From NCBI GenBank assembly GCA_949082785.1, contig CARVLU010000004.1:1-64000 (forward strand): a stretch of 64,000 bases of DNA, written 5' to 3'. Within the stretch, counting starts at the first letter, position 1. Each line of letters begins with the position of its first letter. The notes below the pieces were generated by a model, which saw nothing but the letters and a program-made list of their open reading frames with translations, made no database searches and had not been told where the DNA came from. Of this stretch, positions 1 through 8,822 are shown piece after piece. Made by a program: the position numbers and the translations under genes. This DNA comes from an uncultured Alphaproteobacteria bacterium (lineage in GTDB: Bacteria > Pseudomonadota > Alphaproteobacteria > Rs-D84).

Positions 1-2
1 AA

Positions 3-686
3 AACTGTCTGGATCCCACCGGCAAATATATTGTCAACGGTAAAATTGTCGTGGGCGGCATGCCGGGCGTATCGGGCGGCGAATTGACCAATTCTTCGAC
101 CAAGCATTCTGGCCTGTACAGCGTTTGGAATTACAGCGCCGACAACGCCGAAAAAAATGCGTGGGGCAACGGTTCACTGTCTGATTACATCAACAATACT
201 GTAACAGACCAGTTCACAGCCGGCGACCAGAACAACATGGCCATCTATCTGCAAAAAAAGATTGGCTGGGTTGACACCAACGGCCGCAGCCAGGGTATGT
301 GTAGGTCCGTCCTGAACAAATGCCAAGATGTGACCTATACCGGCAAAACCGGGGACAAGAAATATAATCCGGTTAACGAAGTGGTTAAACAGTATCTGGC
401 CCGCACACTGGTTCAGATTAAATCTGCCCAGGACGAAGTCTTGGCCGACCATGCGGAAACATGTATTGCCGACGTGGCGTCCTGCCTGGCCCAGAACAAC
501 TACTCGTCCAACTTCTTTGGCAATCAACAATCCAGCACGGATTCCAACAACCCGTCCAATGTGGCCATCCGCGCATGTATGTCGATTATCAATACATGTA
601 AAAGTGTCACAGAACGCACGGCCGATGAAAAGACTGTGTATGAATGGCTGAACGAAGCCCTGGGGACACAATACAAGAAATCATAA
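3..686 (+). CDS. Cys-containing, probably exported protein, 5' truncated by window edge
   Basis: The reading frame is open to the left edge, so only the C-terminal ~227 residues are present; the GTG at 51 is not a real start because coding runs through it. Visible Cys pairs lie around MCRSVLNKC, TCIADVASC and ACMSIINTC, and the middle is rich in Asn, Ser and Thr (NQQSSTDSNNPSN). This suggests a secreted or surface protein with disulfides. No family was recognised. It ends at an intrinsic terminator and is followed by another exported Cys-rich gene. Confidence 0.75.
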   Translation, partial: NCLDPTGKYIVNGKIVVGGMPGVSGGELTNSSTKHSGLYSVWNYSADNAEKNAWGNGSLSDYINNTVTDQFTAGDQNNMAIYLQKKIGWVDTNGRSQGMCRSVLNKCQDVTYTGKTGDKKYNPVNEVVKQYLARTLVQIKSAQDEVLADHAETCIADVASCLAQNNYSSNFFGNQQSSTDSNNPSNVAIRACMSIINTCKSVTERTADEKTVYEWLNEALGTQYKKS

Positions 687-715
687 AAAATCCCGCCACC
701 CGGCGGGATTTTTTG
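685..715 (+). terminator. Intrinsic terminator after the first Cys protein
   Basis: The GC stem TCCCGCC/GGCGGGA is followed by TTTTTT directly after the TAA of the upstream gene. Confidence 0.85.
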
Positions 716-866
716 TGGAATCAACGCTTGAATAAATCCGGCCAATGCGTTATAATCCGCTGCGTTGGGACATATCAATATATGCCTAATCCAAGGGAAC
801 GTTTATAATCCCCGTTTGCGTTTTTGAAAAAATCCCCATTTTCTGCCCCCTGTTGTTTATGATTTT

Positions 867-1973
867 ATGCCGAATCCAATCGTTGGTTTTTGGATATTGG
901 TTGGATGTTTGAATCATACGGCCGCGTTTGGCTATGGCGCATATTTCTACGATGCGGACGGGAATTATATCAGTGTCCCCGACCAAGTTTTGTCCATGTC
1001 GAACGACCGAAAATACGCGTACAACGGCAATCGAAAATATGGCTGTAATGGTGGCTATCCCCAGGCGGACTTTAACGTATTGCCCAACGGTTCATATCTG
1101 GACACACCGGGCCCTGTGCCCAAGACATATATTTGCACCGTTGCCGGCACATGGTTGGAATGTGCCGCAACGAATAACTCCTCCCAGCCATACAAGGAAG
1201 ACGGTATCATCCGTCAATATTGCGGGGCCGGTTATCGTGATGTCTATATCGCCGGTTTAACAAACGACGCAGCAAAATTTTGTTCAATGCCCTATGAATA
1301 TTTTACGGGAACCACAGATAATTTGATTCCCCCTTCTTCCAAGGCATGCGAATATCCAGCAAACGCCGGCGAATATACACGTTACGCATACACATCATGC
1401 GCGCCCGGATACAAATATGTCAAAGACCCATACAGCAGTTATAAATGTGAATCATGTGGCATGGTTGCCAACGGGAAATACAATATTACCGACAATCACC
1501 GGTCTGGGACATGCACATTAACATGCGACAATGGCTATTATGCCAGTAATGGCCAATGCGTGTACAGCGGCACATCCGGCGGCACATGCCCCGCGGGTAA
1601 ATTCGACATGTCCTATTACGGGGGGGCCGACACCGATTGCCGCGATTGTCCGGCCGGCGCCAAATGCGACGGTGTGGATGTCTTTTGTCCGGTTGGCAAT
1701 TATGTCTATACGGTGTATGACGGCGTGACGGTCCCCCAATGTCGTCGTTGCCCCGGCAACGGCATGGTCCAGACAGATTATAACGACAAACTGGAACAAT
1801 GCTCCGGTGACAGGGAAGCCTGGGGCAAAGGTGAAACGACAGATTGTCTGTGGACAAACTATATTACAGAATACATTGATGACTGTTACGAATATTCTGG
1901 TTCAGATACCACCGGTATATATCATTTTACCGAAACGAACGGCGATTGGTACAGTTGCCCGTATCAGTTATAA
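867..1973 (+). CDS. Exported cysteine-rich protein
   Basis: 368 residues. A hydrophobic N-terminus (PIVGFWILVGCL) ending near AAFG looks like a signal peptide. More than 25 cysteines follow, many in short units such as CDNGYYASNGQC, CPAGKFDMSYYGG and CRDCPAGAKC, like EGF or growth-factor-receptor Cys-rich repeats, so a disulfide-bonded envelope or secreted protein is likely. The style matches the exported proteins at 36458 and 39814, although I see no full-length homology. It is transcribed alone and ends at a terminator facing the convergent gene. Function unknown. Confidence 0.8.
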   Translation: MPNPIVGFWILVGCLNHTAAFGYGAYFYDADGNYISVPDQVLSMSNDRKYAYNGNRKYGCNGGYPQADFNVLPNGSYLDTPGPVPKTYICTVAGTWLECAATNNSSQPYKEDGIIRQYCGAGYRDVYIAGLTNDAAKFCSMPYEYFTGTTDNLIPPSSKACEYPANAGEYTRYAYTSCAPGYKYVKDPYSSYKCESCGMVANGKYNITDNHRSGTCTLTCDNGYYASNGQCVYSGTSGGTCPAGKFDMSYYGGADTDCRDCPAGAKCDGVDVFCPVGNYVYTVYDGVTVPQCRRCPGNGMVQTDYNDKLEQCSGDREAWGKGETTDCLWTNYITEYIDDCYEYSGSDTTGIYHFTETNGDWYSCPYQL

Positions 1974-1979
1974 CATGTG

Positions 1980-2012
1980 ATAAAAAATCCCCCGGTTGGG
2001 GGATTTTTATTC
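1980..2012. terminator. Shared intrinsic terminator between convergent genes
   Basis: ATCCCCC/GGGGGAT hairpin with A and T tracts on both sides; it serves the Cys-rich gene on + and overlaps the end of the minus-strand gene at 2007. Confidence 0.8.
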
Positions 2013-3704
2013 GACCGCATTGGGGATGATGACGGCATCGTTATAATACCCCAGGAAACGCTTGCCCGTGGCACAGTAAATCTTCTGCAAAGAATCCTTA
2101 TATTCACGCACCGCCGATAACCAGCGTTGTTCAACGTCATTCTGCGCGCCCTGGTACCCCGTCAACGCCCCCAGGCCCGCCCCGACACCGGCCCCCGTCA
2201 GGGTGCCCTTCATCCGGGCTTTGTTATTAAAATCAATCAATGACCCGTCATCGGCATCCACGCGCAACGGATTAAAATCCATCAAATTGTATGATTTGCC
2301 ATCAATCTGGTCCGCCAATGAATACGATTCCCCACGACCACTGCGCCCCACAATCTGGGCATCGGGATGATCGGTACGCCATTTGGTCCAATCGGTGCGT
2401 TTGAACCCGAATGTCTTATCCTTGACCCCCGGAATCATGGCCGGCACCATGCGGTCGGAAACACCGGCCGATGCAATGGGCGTCCACAAACCGGACGCAT
2501 CCCCGGAATAACCCGCGGTGATTTTATTATCTTTGTACGTATATTGGGCACTGGGGTCGATGCGCACGGCCTGGAAATCTTCGGTTGCGGCCTTTTCCAT
2601 ATCGTCGTATTTATCCAGCTTAATGGATACCAGGTCCATTTTATTGTTACAGTTTTCCAGATTTGCGTCACAGACGACCGTCGCCCCCGTGGCAATGTTA
2701 TAGAACGCGCGTTGTTGCCCCGTTTCCAACGTGGTCAGTGGTGTGTTCAGTGTAATCACACCCCACAGACAGGTTGTCTTTTCCCCATTGACGGTGCAAT
2801 CTTCGATGCGCAAAACGGAATCACCGGTCGCAACCATATTGCCGACCGCCGCGCCCGCCGCCGCATTGACCCCGGTGGACAAAATCGTATCGCCGGCGAT
2901 TTTACCGGTGTACGCGTTGCCCGCCATCAACGCCGCCCCCGACAGGGCGCCAATCGCCGTGTTGTTCATCTTACCCTTGCTGGTGCCGATGATGCTGTCA
3001 CTGCCGATATCGTTTTTACCCGTGATATTCCCGGCCAGTCCCCCAATCACCGCACCGGCCGCAATTTTAATCCCGGCATTTTTCTTTTGTTCATCATTCA
3101 TCACGCGAATAACATCGCTGGTTGTCGGTTCATTATCCGCCGGAAAGATAACATTGGCAACTTCGGCCGTATATGCACTTTCGGGAAATTCAGAAATATT
3201 GCATTTGACGACATCGCCCGCGGACAAATTGGCACGCGCCAAAACGACATCTTCGCCGTATGCGCCCATTTGGTATCCGCGGATTTCAACCGTCGCGACA
3301 CAGGTTTGGCCGCCGCCAACCTTTTCCCCGACGGTTGGGCGGTCCCATGCAAATTCCCCATCGGGATAAATTTTCGCGCAAGATTCCAAATCCCGTATGC
3401 CAACCGCGGCATCTTTGTCACCGCGCGCAATGGCCGCGGCCAGTTTGGCGTTCGCCACACGAATGGGTAATTCGGTGACACCTGGGGCATTATTCACCAC
3501 CGCACCGCCGGTCGCCGCCGCCGTTACCTGGGGCGCCGCGACGGGCGCGTTGTTTTGCGCCCTTTGCTGATTTAATTGATTATAAGCTTCGGCATAGCTG
3601 CGCGAATAATTACCCACCCGCACCGCCGCATTGGCCGGCAACGCCCCCCAGCACAAGGCACAGGGTACATATAAAGCGTGAAATAAAAATTTCTGGTTAT
3701 ACAT
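2007..3704 (-). CDS. Exported protein with glycine-zipper segments
   Basis: 565 residues. A signal peptide (start MYNQKFLFHALYVPCAL, cleavage near ANA/AV) is followed by a Gln/Ala-rich linker. Several Gly/Ala-rich stretches (AAGAVIGGLAGN at ~220, AIGALSGAALMAGN at ~260, GAGVGAGLGALTG near 525) resemble glycine-zipper membrane segments. Four Cys sit in ~CTVNGEKTTC and CDANLENC. The role is unknown; an envelope or outer-membrane-associated protein is likely. It lies 44 bp downstream of the beta-barrel gene on the same strand and may be co-transcribed with it. Confidence 0.75.
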   Translation of the reverse strand: MYNQKFLFHALYVPCALCWGALPANAAVRVGNYSRSYAEAYNQLNQQRAQNNAPVAAPQVTAAATGGAVVNNAPGVTELPIRVANAKLAAAIARGDKDAAVGIRDLESCAKIYPDGEFAWDRPTVGEKVGGGQTCVATVEIRGYQMGAYGEDVVLARANLSAGDVVKCNISEFPESAYTAEVANVIFPADNEPTTSDVIRVMNDEQKKNAGIKIAAGAVIGGLAGNITGKNDIGSDSIIGTSKGKMNNTAIGALSGAALMAGNAYTGKIAGDTILSTGVNAAAGAAVGNMVATGDSVLRIEDCTVNGEKTTCLWGVITLNTPLTTLETGQQRAFYNIATGATVVCDANLENCNNKMDLVSIKLDKYDDMEKAATEDFQAVRIDPSAQYTYKDNKITAGYSGDASGLWTPIASAGVSDRMVPAMIPGVKDKTFGFKRTDWTKWRTDHPDAQIVGRSGRGESYSLADQIDGKSYNLMDFNPLRVDADDGSLIDFNNKARMKGTLTGAGVGAGLGALTGYQGAQNDVEQRWLSAVREYKDSLQKIYCATGKRFLGYYNDAVIIPNAVE

Positions 3705-3748
3705 TGTTTTGCCTTTGCTGTCGGCGGATTATTCCGCGGTCTTTGGTT

Positions 3749-4891
3749 TTAGAATTGCAGACGTAACCGCGCGCCAACGTCAATGCTGCTCAGCCGTCCG
3801 CTTTCGTACCAGTTGGTGTAATGGAATACACTGTCATACGGCGCGGGACTTTCACCACCGGCCCCGTCACCAATCCATTCGGTCTGGGACACGATGATAC
3901 TGCCCGACGATTTAACCTTGCCCACATTGGAATACCGGGCATACAAATCCAGGGTCAATCCCCCACCCAGTTCGGTGGACACCCCGCCTTCTAACATAAA
4001 GGCCAGGTTTTCCGTCGTTCCGCCATTGTGATAGGCATACACATCCGAAATCCCGGTTAATTCACCGGCGCCGGCATTGCCGGGGTCTTGTTCGGAATAA
4101 AACGTACCGTCATAAATGACGTAATCCCCGATGGTATTCAGCGCGATTCCAACCCCCGCCCCGACATACGGTCGCAATGCGCCGCCCGCCAGATAACCGG
4201 TATAAGAATCAATGTTGTAATAAATATTTAACATGGTGACATTCGCGGTAACGGCACCGCCGGTGGCCTTGGCATCGATAAATCCGCCCGCCCCGTCGGA
4301 CGTGGTCACCGTTTCCCGATAACCGATATCGCTGTAACGGGTATATGAAAAATCCACACGCCAATCACTGTTCAGTGCCGCCCCAACCGACACCTGTAAC
4401 GGGATGACGGTATCGTGGGACCATTCGGCTTCTTGGAATGCGCCTGGGACAAAGAACGCGTTGGCTTCACCCTTGTAATCTGCGTTCATGCCGCCGGAAA
4501 TGGACGCCCCATATGCCACGGACAACCCGATATACAGCCCACTGTCGGCCAAACGGTCGTAATCGGCCGGCTGGTAATAAGAACGACCGGCAACCGTCGC
4601 GGCGGACCCCACGCGCGGCAAAGAACCGGTAATCCGTGTGGCGGGCGCGGCCGCAACCTGGGTCGCGACATTTTGATTGGGATACATAACCTGGGACGGG
4701 ACACCGGCGCGATTTTGCATCACGGCGCCGTTTGTCGGCATGGCGTATGTACCGGCCGGCACGGCATTATATCCCGGATATTGTTGTGCGCCCCGCTGAT
4801 ACGTGGGATATGCCGGATACGCGGCATCGGCGCCCATCGGCGCCCCCAATAAAACACAGGCCAAGGCGGCAGAAATCCTGACTTTTCTCAT
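3749..4891 (-). CDS. Outer-membrane beta-barrel protein (opacity/porin-like)
   Basis: 380 residues with signal peptide (MRKVRISAALACVLL..ADA). A Tyr/Gln/Pro-rich stretch is followed by a barrel region from ~110 with alternating hydrophobic strands (WRVDFSYTRYSDIGYRE, LRPYVGAGVGIALN, LTLDLYARYSNVG). The C-terminus IDVGARLRLQF has the terminal-Phe signature for BAM-dependent insertion. This fits OmpA/Opa-type 8-strand surface antigens. The ligand or role cannot be read from sequence. Confidence 0.85.
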   Translation of the reverse strand: MRKVRISAALACVLLGAPMGADAAYPAYPTYQRGAQQYPGYNAVPAGTYAMPTNGAVMQNRAGVPSQVMYPNQNVATQVAAAPATRITGSLPRVGSAATVAGRSYYQPADYDRLADSGLYIGLSVAYGASISGGMNADYKGEANAFFVPGAFQEAEWSHDTVIPLQVSVGAALNSDWRVDFSYTRYSDIGYRETVTTSDGAGGFIDAKATGGAVTANVTMLNIYYNIDSYTGYLAGGALRPYVGAGVGIALNTIGDYVIYDGTFYSEQDPGNAGAGELTGISDVYAYHNGGTTENLAFMLEGGVSTELGGGLTLDLYARYSNVGKVKSSGSIIVSQTEWIGDGAGGESPAPYDSVFHYTNWYESGRLSSIDVGARLRLQF

Positions 4892-4977
4892 AATCTTTCC
4901 ATATATCTTTGGTCTGATTATATCACAAAATCCCCCAAAACGAAAGTGATATTAATCCCCCCGTGCCCGCACCGGCG

Positions 4978-5012
4978 TATAAAAAACGGACCCGAAATCG
5001 GGCCCGTTTTAT
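4978..5012 (-). terminator. Intrinsic terminator downstream of the 5043 porin-like gene
   Basis: Reading the minus strand, ACGGGCCCG/CGGGTCCGT forms a stem followed by TTTTTT. It separates the 5043-6170 gene from the next gene downstream. Confidence 0.8.
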
Positions 5013-5042
5013 GTCCAATATGTGTGTTTTTTATGATTTGTC

Positions 5043-6170
5043 TTAGAACGTAAAGTTCACGCGAACGCCCGCTTCGACCTTGGCATCCGTCCCGTTCTGA
5101 GATTTTTCATGCGCGGTGTCAAATGTGTATTCACCATACAGCGCCACCTGGGCGTGCGGTGTAACCTGGGCCGCGGCCGACAGACCGATAATGTATTCAT
5201 CGAATCCGTCTTTCATGTTGGACAACTGCTGTTCCAGCGCCGCCGCCAATTTCTGCACAACCGGGTTGTTCGGCAATTGGGTTGTGATTTTTTCGACACC
5301 CTGGTCGGTGTGATGGTTATAACGGAACCATGCACCCGTGGACCAACGGTCGGACCACTGATAGAACACGTTTGCGCCCGCATTAACTTCGGTTGTGGAT
5401 TTCAAATCCGCCGAAATCTGGTTTGGCGCACCCAGCGCACCCAACAATGTCGCCGACGACAGAACGCCCTGCATCCCATTGGGCAATGTAATTGCCGCCA
5501 ACGGCGTACCATCACCGACAACGCGAATCATGTTGTTGTCGTTACCGAATGTACGCAGCACTTCGACAAACGCAGATGTGGTCAAACGATCCCATTTCTT
5601 ACCAAATTTGGTCCCGACATGGAAACCCCACATCCCGTTGGAATAGTTGTCATAGTCAAACACGCCCGAAACATCTGCCAAATTGCCGGCCAAAACGCCT
5701 CTGCCCATTTTGACATTGTATGTCCCGCGCATTTCACCAATCCCCCCCAGGTGCAAATCGCCATACACATCCCACACAAACCCGTTATACAGGTTCAAGA
5801 TACGATATGTTGTTCCCAAACGGCCCGCCGACAAACCTGTGCGACCAATATCATCGTCGTGGGTGTACTGCACGGAAAAGTGCGCCGCCCAACGGTCAGT
5901 GATACCGTACCCCAATTCTTCCTGGATACGGATAATCGGAAATTCGATTTCGCCGTCGTGATTCTTCATCTTGTGTGCTTTGGAATCATCGGCAACTTTC
6001 AACATAACCCCATTGGACAGCTTGGAATAGAACATATTCCGTGCCGGCATATACAACGGGTTTTCCATATTCTGGGCCAACGCGTTATTCACCTGACCCG
6101 GGACGTTCGCAGCCATCGCAGGCACAGTCATAACCGACGCGGCAACCGCGAACTTAATAGATTTTTTCAT
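5043..6170 (-). CDS. Outer-membrane protein, porin-like
   Basis: 375 residues, signal peptide MKKSIKFAVAASVMTVPAMAA. The rest is a series of amphipathic strands (WAAHFSVQYTHDD, WDVYGDLHLGG, WSTGAWFRYNHHTD, HAQVALYGEYTFD) with terminal VRVNFTF, the usual barrel C-terminus ending in Phe. A strong AAAGGAG ribosome site lies before the ATG. It is monocistronic, with its own terminator. Related in style to the barrels at 3749 and 31572. Confidence 0.85.
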   Translation of the reverse strand: MKKSIKFAVAASVMTVPAMAANVPGQVNNALAQNMENPLYMPARNMFYSKLSNGVMLKVADDSKAHKMKNHDGEIEFPIIRIQEELGYGITDRWAAHFSVQYTHDDDIGRTGLSAGRLGTTYRILNLYNGFVWDVYGDLHLGGIGEMRGTYNVKMGRGVLAGNLADVSGVFDYDNYSNGMWGFHVGTKFGKKWDRLTTSAFVEVLRTFGNDNNMIRVVGDGTPLAAITLPNGMQGVLSSATLLGALGAPNQISADLKSTTEVNAGANVFYQWSDRWSTGAWFRYNHHTDQGVEKITTQLPNNPVVQKLAAALEQQLSNMKDGFDEYIIGLSAAAQVTPHAQVALYGEYTFDTAHEKSQNGTDAKVEAGVRVNFTF

Positions 6171-6368
6171 CAGTCAACTCCTTTTCGTGTTTGATGAAAT
6201 TGAACCAGCCCCCATTATTGGCAAGACTGGCCGCGCGCCCACACCACCCATTATTGGCAACAGTGCGTTTTTACGACGCGACGCCACCACTATGCGCCCG
6301 GATGGGAATAAAGTCAAAAAATCTTTTATCTTGACATATGGGAAAAAATAACCTATGGCGCCGCGGTC

Positions 6369-6402
6369 CCAAAAAAATCCCCCGAACGGGGGATGCGTTT
6401 TA
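6369..6402 (-). terminator. Intrinsic terminator after ldh
   Basis: On the minus strand, CATCCCCCG/CGGGGGAT followed by TTTTTTT, overlapping the ldh stop region. Confidence 0.8.
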
Positions 6403-7335
6403 TTTCCCAATGGAATCATAATTTTTGCGGATAATTTGCCCGCTGCGCCGCAATGCGACCGATTCCGCCGGTGATAATTTTGGGGATAATGTCGCCATAA
6501 CACCACCGGCGCCAACAACGCGCGGTCGTGACATGGCAACCGCACTGCGCCCCGTGCCATCAACGGTGCTGACGGTCAAAATGCGGCGTTCGTCGCGCGC
6601 AATACACAACAATAAATCGGACACCGCCGCGCCAATTCCGTCCCATGTCGCCCCGCGGCCCCGGATAATTTCATATGCCGCATTGCGCACCCGGTGTTCG
6701 ATTGTGCGCCGCGCCGCCGCCGGTAAAGGATTTTTCGTCTGACGGCAAAAATCATCCAATGCCACCGCGCCCACACTGGCCGATGCCCAGTTAATAACAC
6801 TGCTGTCGCCATGTTCGCCCAAAACGTATGTATTCAATGACTGGGTCGATACCCCCAGACTGCGTGATAAAATCGTGCGCAGACGTGCCGAATCCAGCAT
6901 CGTCCCCGTCCCAATCACGCGCGCCGCCGGCAATTTCGACAATTTCTGGGCCAACATCACCATCACGTCCAACGGGTTTGTCACAATGATAATCAGAACG
7001 CGGCGGGCATCAACATTCGCCATCACGCGGGGGATAATGTCGGACATGACGGCCACATTCGCATTTAATAAATCGGTGCGCGTTTCACCGGGCTTTTGAT
7101 TGGCGCCGGCCGCAATAATCACAACATCCGACCCGCGAATGGCGCGATAATTGCTGGCGGCGGTGATTTTGATATCAAACGAAAACGCAGCGGCGTGGCC
7201 CAAATCTTCGGCGGCGGCGCGGGCGCGAACGCCATCGCGGTCAAACAAAAACATTTCATGCGCCACGCCCGTGCGCGCGACGGCGGTGGCAACCGCGGAT
7301 CCAACACTGCCCAACCCAATGATTGCGATTTTCAT
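6400..7335 (-). CDS. ldh: L-lactate dehydrogenase
   Basis: 311 residues, cytosolic; reduces pyruvate to L-lactate with NADH, regenerating NAD+ in fermentation. The N-terminal Rossmann motif is IIGLGSVGSAVA. The specificity loop is GANQKPGETR, with Gln where malate dehydrogenases have Arg, so LDH is favoured over MDH. TNPLDVMV, GTGTMLDSARLR and the catalytic-His segment GEHGDSS all match. The gene stands alone between terminators, suggesting independent expression and a fermentative lifestyle. Confidence 0.93.
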   Translation of the reverse strand: MKIAIIGLGSVGSAVATAVARTGVAHEMFLFDRDGVRARAAAEDLGHAAAFSFDIKITAASNYRAIRGSDVVIIAAGANQKPGETRTDLLNANVAVMSDIIPRVMANVDARRVLIIIVTNPLDVMVMLAQKLSKLPAARVIGTGTMLDSARLRTILSRSLGVSTQSLNTYVLGEHGDSSVINWASASVGAVALDDFCRQTKNPLPAAARRTIEHRVRNAAYEIIRGRGATWDGIGAAVSDLLLCIARDERRILTVSTVDGTGRSAVAMSRPRVVGAGGVMATLSPKLSPAESVALRRSGQIIRKNYDSIGK

Positions 7336-7375
7336 TTTCTCTCCCTTGGTGTAAAATTTCTGATGATATTATATC

Positions 7376-7402
7376 AGAAAAATCCCGCAGTTGCGGGATT
7401 TT
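7376..7402 (-). terminator. Intrinsic terminator after trhP
   Basis: Minus strand: ATCCCGCA/TGCGGGAT hairpin followed by TTTTT. Confidence 0.75.
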
Positions 7403-8657
7403 ATTTATGACGATATGCCAAAACGTATGGCGCAAACCGGGACATATCATGTCCCGCCGCCCCGAACCACGCGCGCGGGATAATAATGCTGTTGCGTTGG
7501 CCGGCGGCCAGTTTGGGGACATCGGCCCCCGTCGCGGCATTAATAATGCGGGGCAATTTGACCATCGCCACATCCATGCCACCCGGCAATATAAAATTGA
7601 TTTCGTCGCCCGCCCGAATTTCATTGCGCAATTCGAATACAATCGCATCATCGCGCACATCGGTTATCACGCCGGCCGCCACATAATCGGACACCGACCG
7701 CGTTGTTTCATAATCGTGCGCATCGGCCGTTACCGCCCCGTCAAAGAACGCCGTGGTATAACCGCGGGTCTGCAACAGGTTCAATGCGTCCATATATGGC
7801 GCCGGGTCAAATTCGGCGGGATTGGCCGCATACGCGTCCAACGCCGCGCGATATGCGCGCGTCACACTGCCGACATAATATTCACTGCGGTTGCGCCCTT
7901 CTATCTTCAAAGAATTGGGACCGGCCGCAATCACATCCGCCAACCGCGGCATCAAACACAAATCGCGCGAATTCATGATATATGCGCCACGTTCGTCTTC
8001 GTCGATGGGCATTTCAATACCGGATTCGCGTTCGCGCAAAATGACATCATATTTCCACCGGCACAGTTGCGCGCACGCCCCGCGGTTGGCCGCCCGTCCC
8101 GTGATATAATTGGACAACAGACACCGCCCCGAATACGCCATACACATCGCCCCATGGACAAAGATTTCCAACCCGACATCCGGGCACGCCGCGCGAATGG
8201 ATTTAAATTCATTATGACTGACTTCGCGGGCCAACACGCACAAACTGGCCCCGGCGCGCTGCCAAAATTTGACGGACGCGGCGGAACAAATATTTGCCTG
8301 GGTTGAAATATGAATGGGGATATCGGGATGATTTTCGCGCACCCACATGACGACACCCGGGTCGGACACAATCAACGCATCAGGGCGCAGATAATCAATC
8401 ACCCGCGACACCGCGTCCATATTTGCGAAATCGCGGTCATGCGCAAACAGATTGAACGCCAAATACACTTTTTTCCCGGCACGATGAGCCAATTCGATAC
8501 CGGCCCGAACTTCATCCACGGTAATCTTGGCGCGCGCCCGCATAGAAAACCCGGGCAATCCGGCATAAATTGCATCTGCGCCATACAAGATGGCAGTTTT
8601 AAACGCATCCAGCGTTCCCGCCGGCGCTAATAATTCAGGTATTTTAATCATATCCAT
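7401..8657 (-). CDS. trhP: Peptidase U32 family protein, probable tRNA 5-hydroxyuridine synthesis protein TrhP
   Basis: 418 residues. The start PELLAPAGTLDAFKTAILYG and the U32 signature region HGAMCMAYSGRCLLS followed by CAQLC match the family known as YegQ/TrhP, which acts with prephenate in hydroxylating U34 of tRNAs; older annotations call it a collagenase-like protease. Conserved Cys residues (CMAYSGRC, CAQLC) would fit an Fe-S or structural site. Length is slightly below E. coli YegQ. Adjacent to tRNA-Thr but divergently arranged. Confidence 0.85.
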   Translation of the reverse strand: MDMIKIPELLAPAGTLDAFKTAILYGADAIYAGLPGFSMRARAKITVDEVRAGIELAHRAGKKVYLAFNLFAHDRDFANMDAVSRVIDYLRPDALIVSDPGVVMWVRENHPDIPIHISTQANICSAASVKFWQRAGASLCVLAREVSHNEFKSIRAACPDVGLEIFVHGAMCMAYSGRCLLSNYITGRAANRGACAQLCRWKYDVILRERESGIEMPIDEDERGAYIMNSRDLCLMPRLADVIAAGPNSLKIEGRNRSEYYVGSVTRAYRAALDAYAANPAEFDPAPYMDALNLLQTRGYTTAFFDGAVTADAHDYETTRSVSDYVAAGVITDVRDDAIVFELRNEIRAGDEINFILPGGMDVAMVKLPRIINAATGADVPKLAAGQRNSIIIPRAWFGAAGHDMSRFAPYVLAYRHK

Positions 8658-8706
8658 ATTGTGAAAGGATATTTTGCAAAAGCAAGCATTTTATGAATTT
8701 TTACAC

Positions 8707-8735
8707 TTGATATTTCAAAAGGATACATGTATACT
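8707..8735 (+). promoter_or_regulatory. Promoter of tRNA-Thr
   Basis: TTGATA, 17 bp, TATACT, with the tRNA starting 11 bp after the -10 box. The same -10 (TATACT) is used by three of the leader-RNA modules. Confidence 0.75.
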
Positions 8736-8746
8736 TGGCGCGTATT

Positions 8747-8822
8747 GCCGGTTTAGCTCAGCTGGTAGAGCGGCTGATTTGTAATCAGTAGGTCGTTGGT
8801 TCAAGTCCGACAACCGGCACCA
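8747..8822 (+). tRNA. tRNA-Thr (anticodon TGT)
   Basis: A full cloverleaf of 76 nt with encoded CCA: acceptor GCCGGTT/AACCGGC, D-loop AGCTGGTAGA, anticodon arm GCTGA-TTTGTAA-TCAGT, T-arm GTTGG-TTCAAGT-CCGAC. It is the integration site of the adjacent island; the recombinase reading frame on the other strand ends inside this gene. Confidence 0.97.

Noticed and set aside
2367..3470. Long + strand reading frame opposite the glycine-zipper gene
   Set aside because: It is antisense to a gene with a signal peptide, and its composition (Arg/Gly/Phe-rich) is typical of shadow frames.
5109..6194. 361-codon + strand frame opposite the porin-like gene
   Set aside because: Antisense shadow; no ribosome site, no domain, and the minus strand gene is clear.
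6400..7335. Malate dehydrogenase as an alternative for ldh
   Set aside because: The specificity loop has Gln (GANQKPGETR), not the Arg needed for oxaloacetate.
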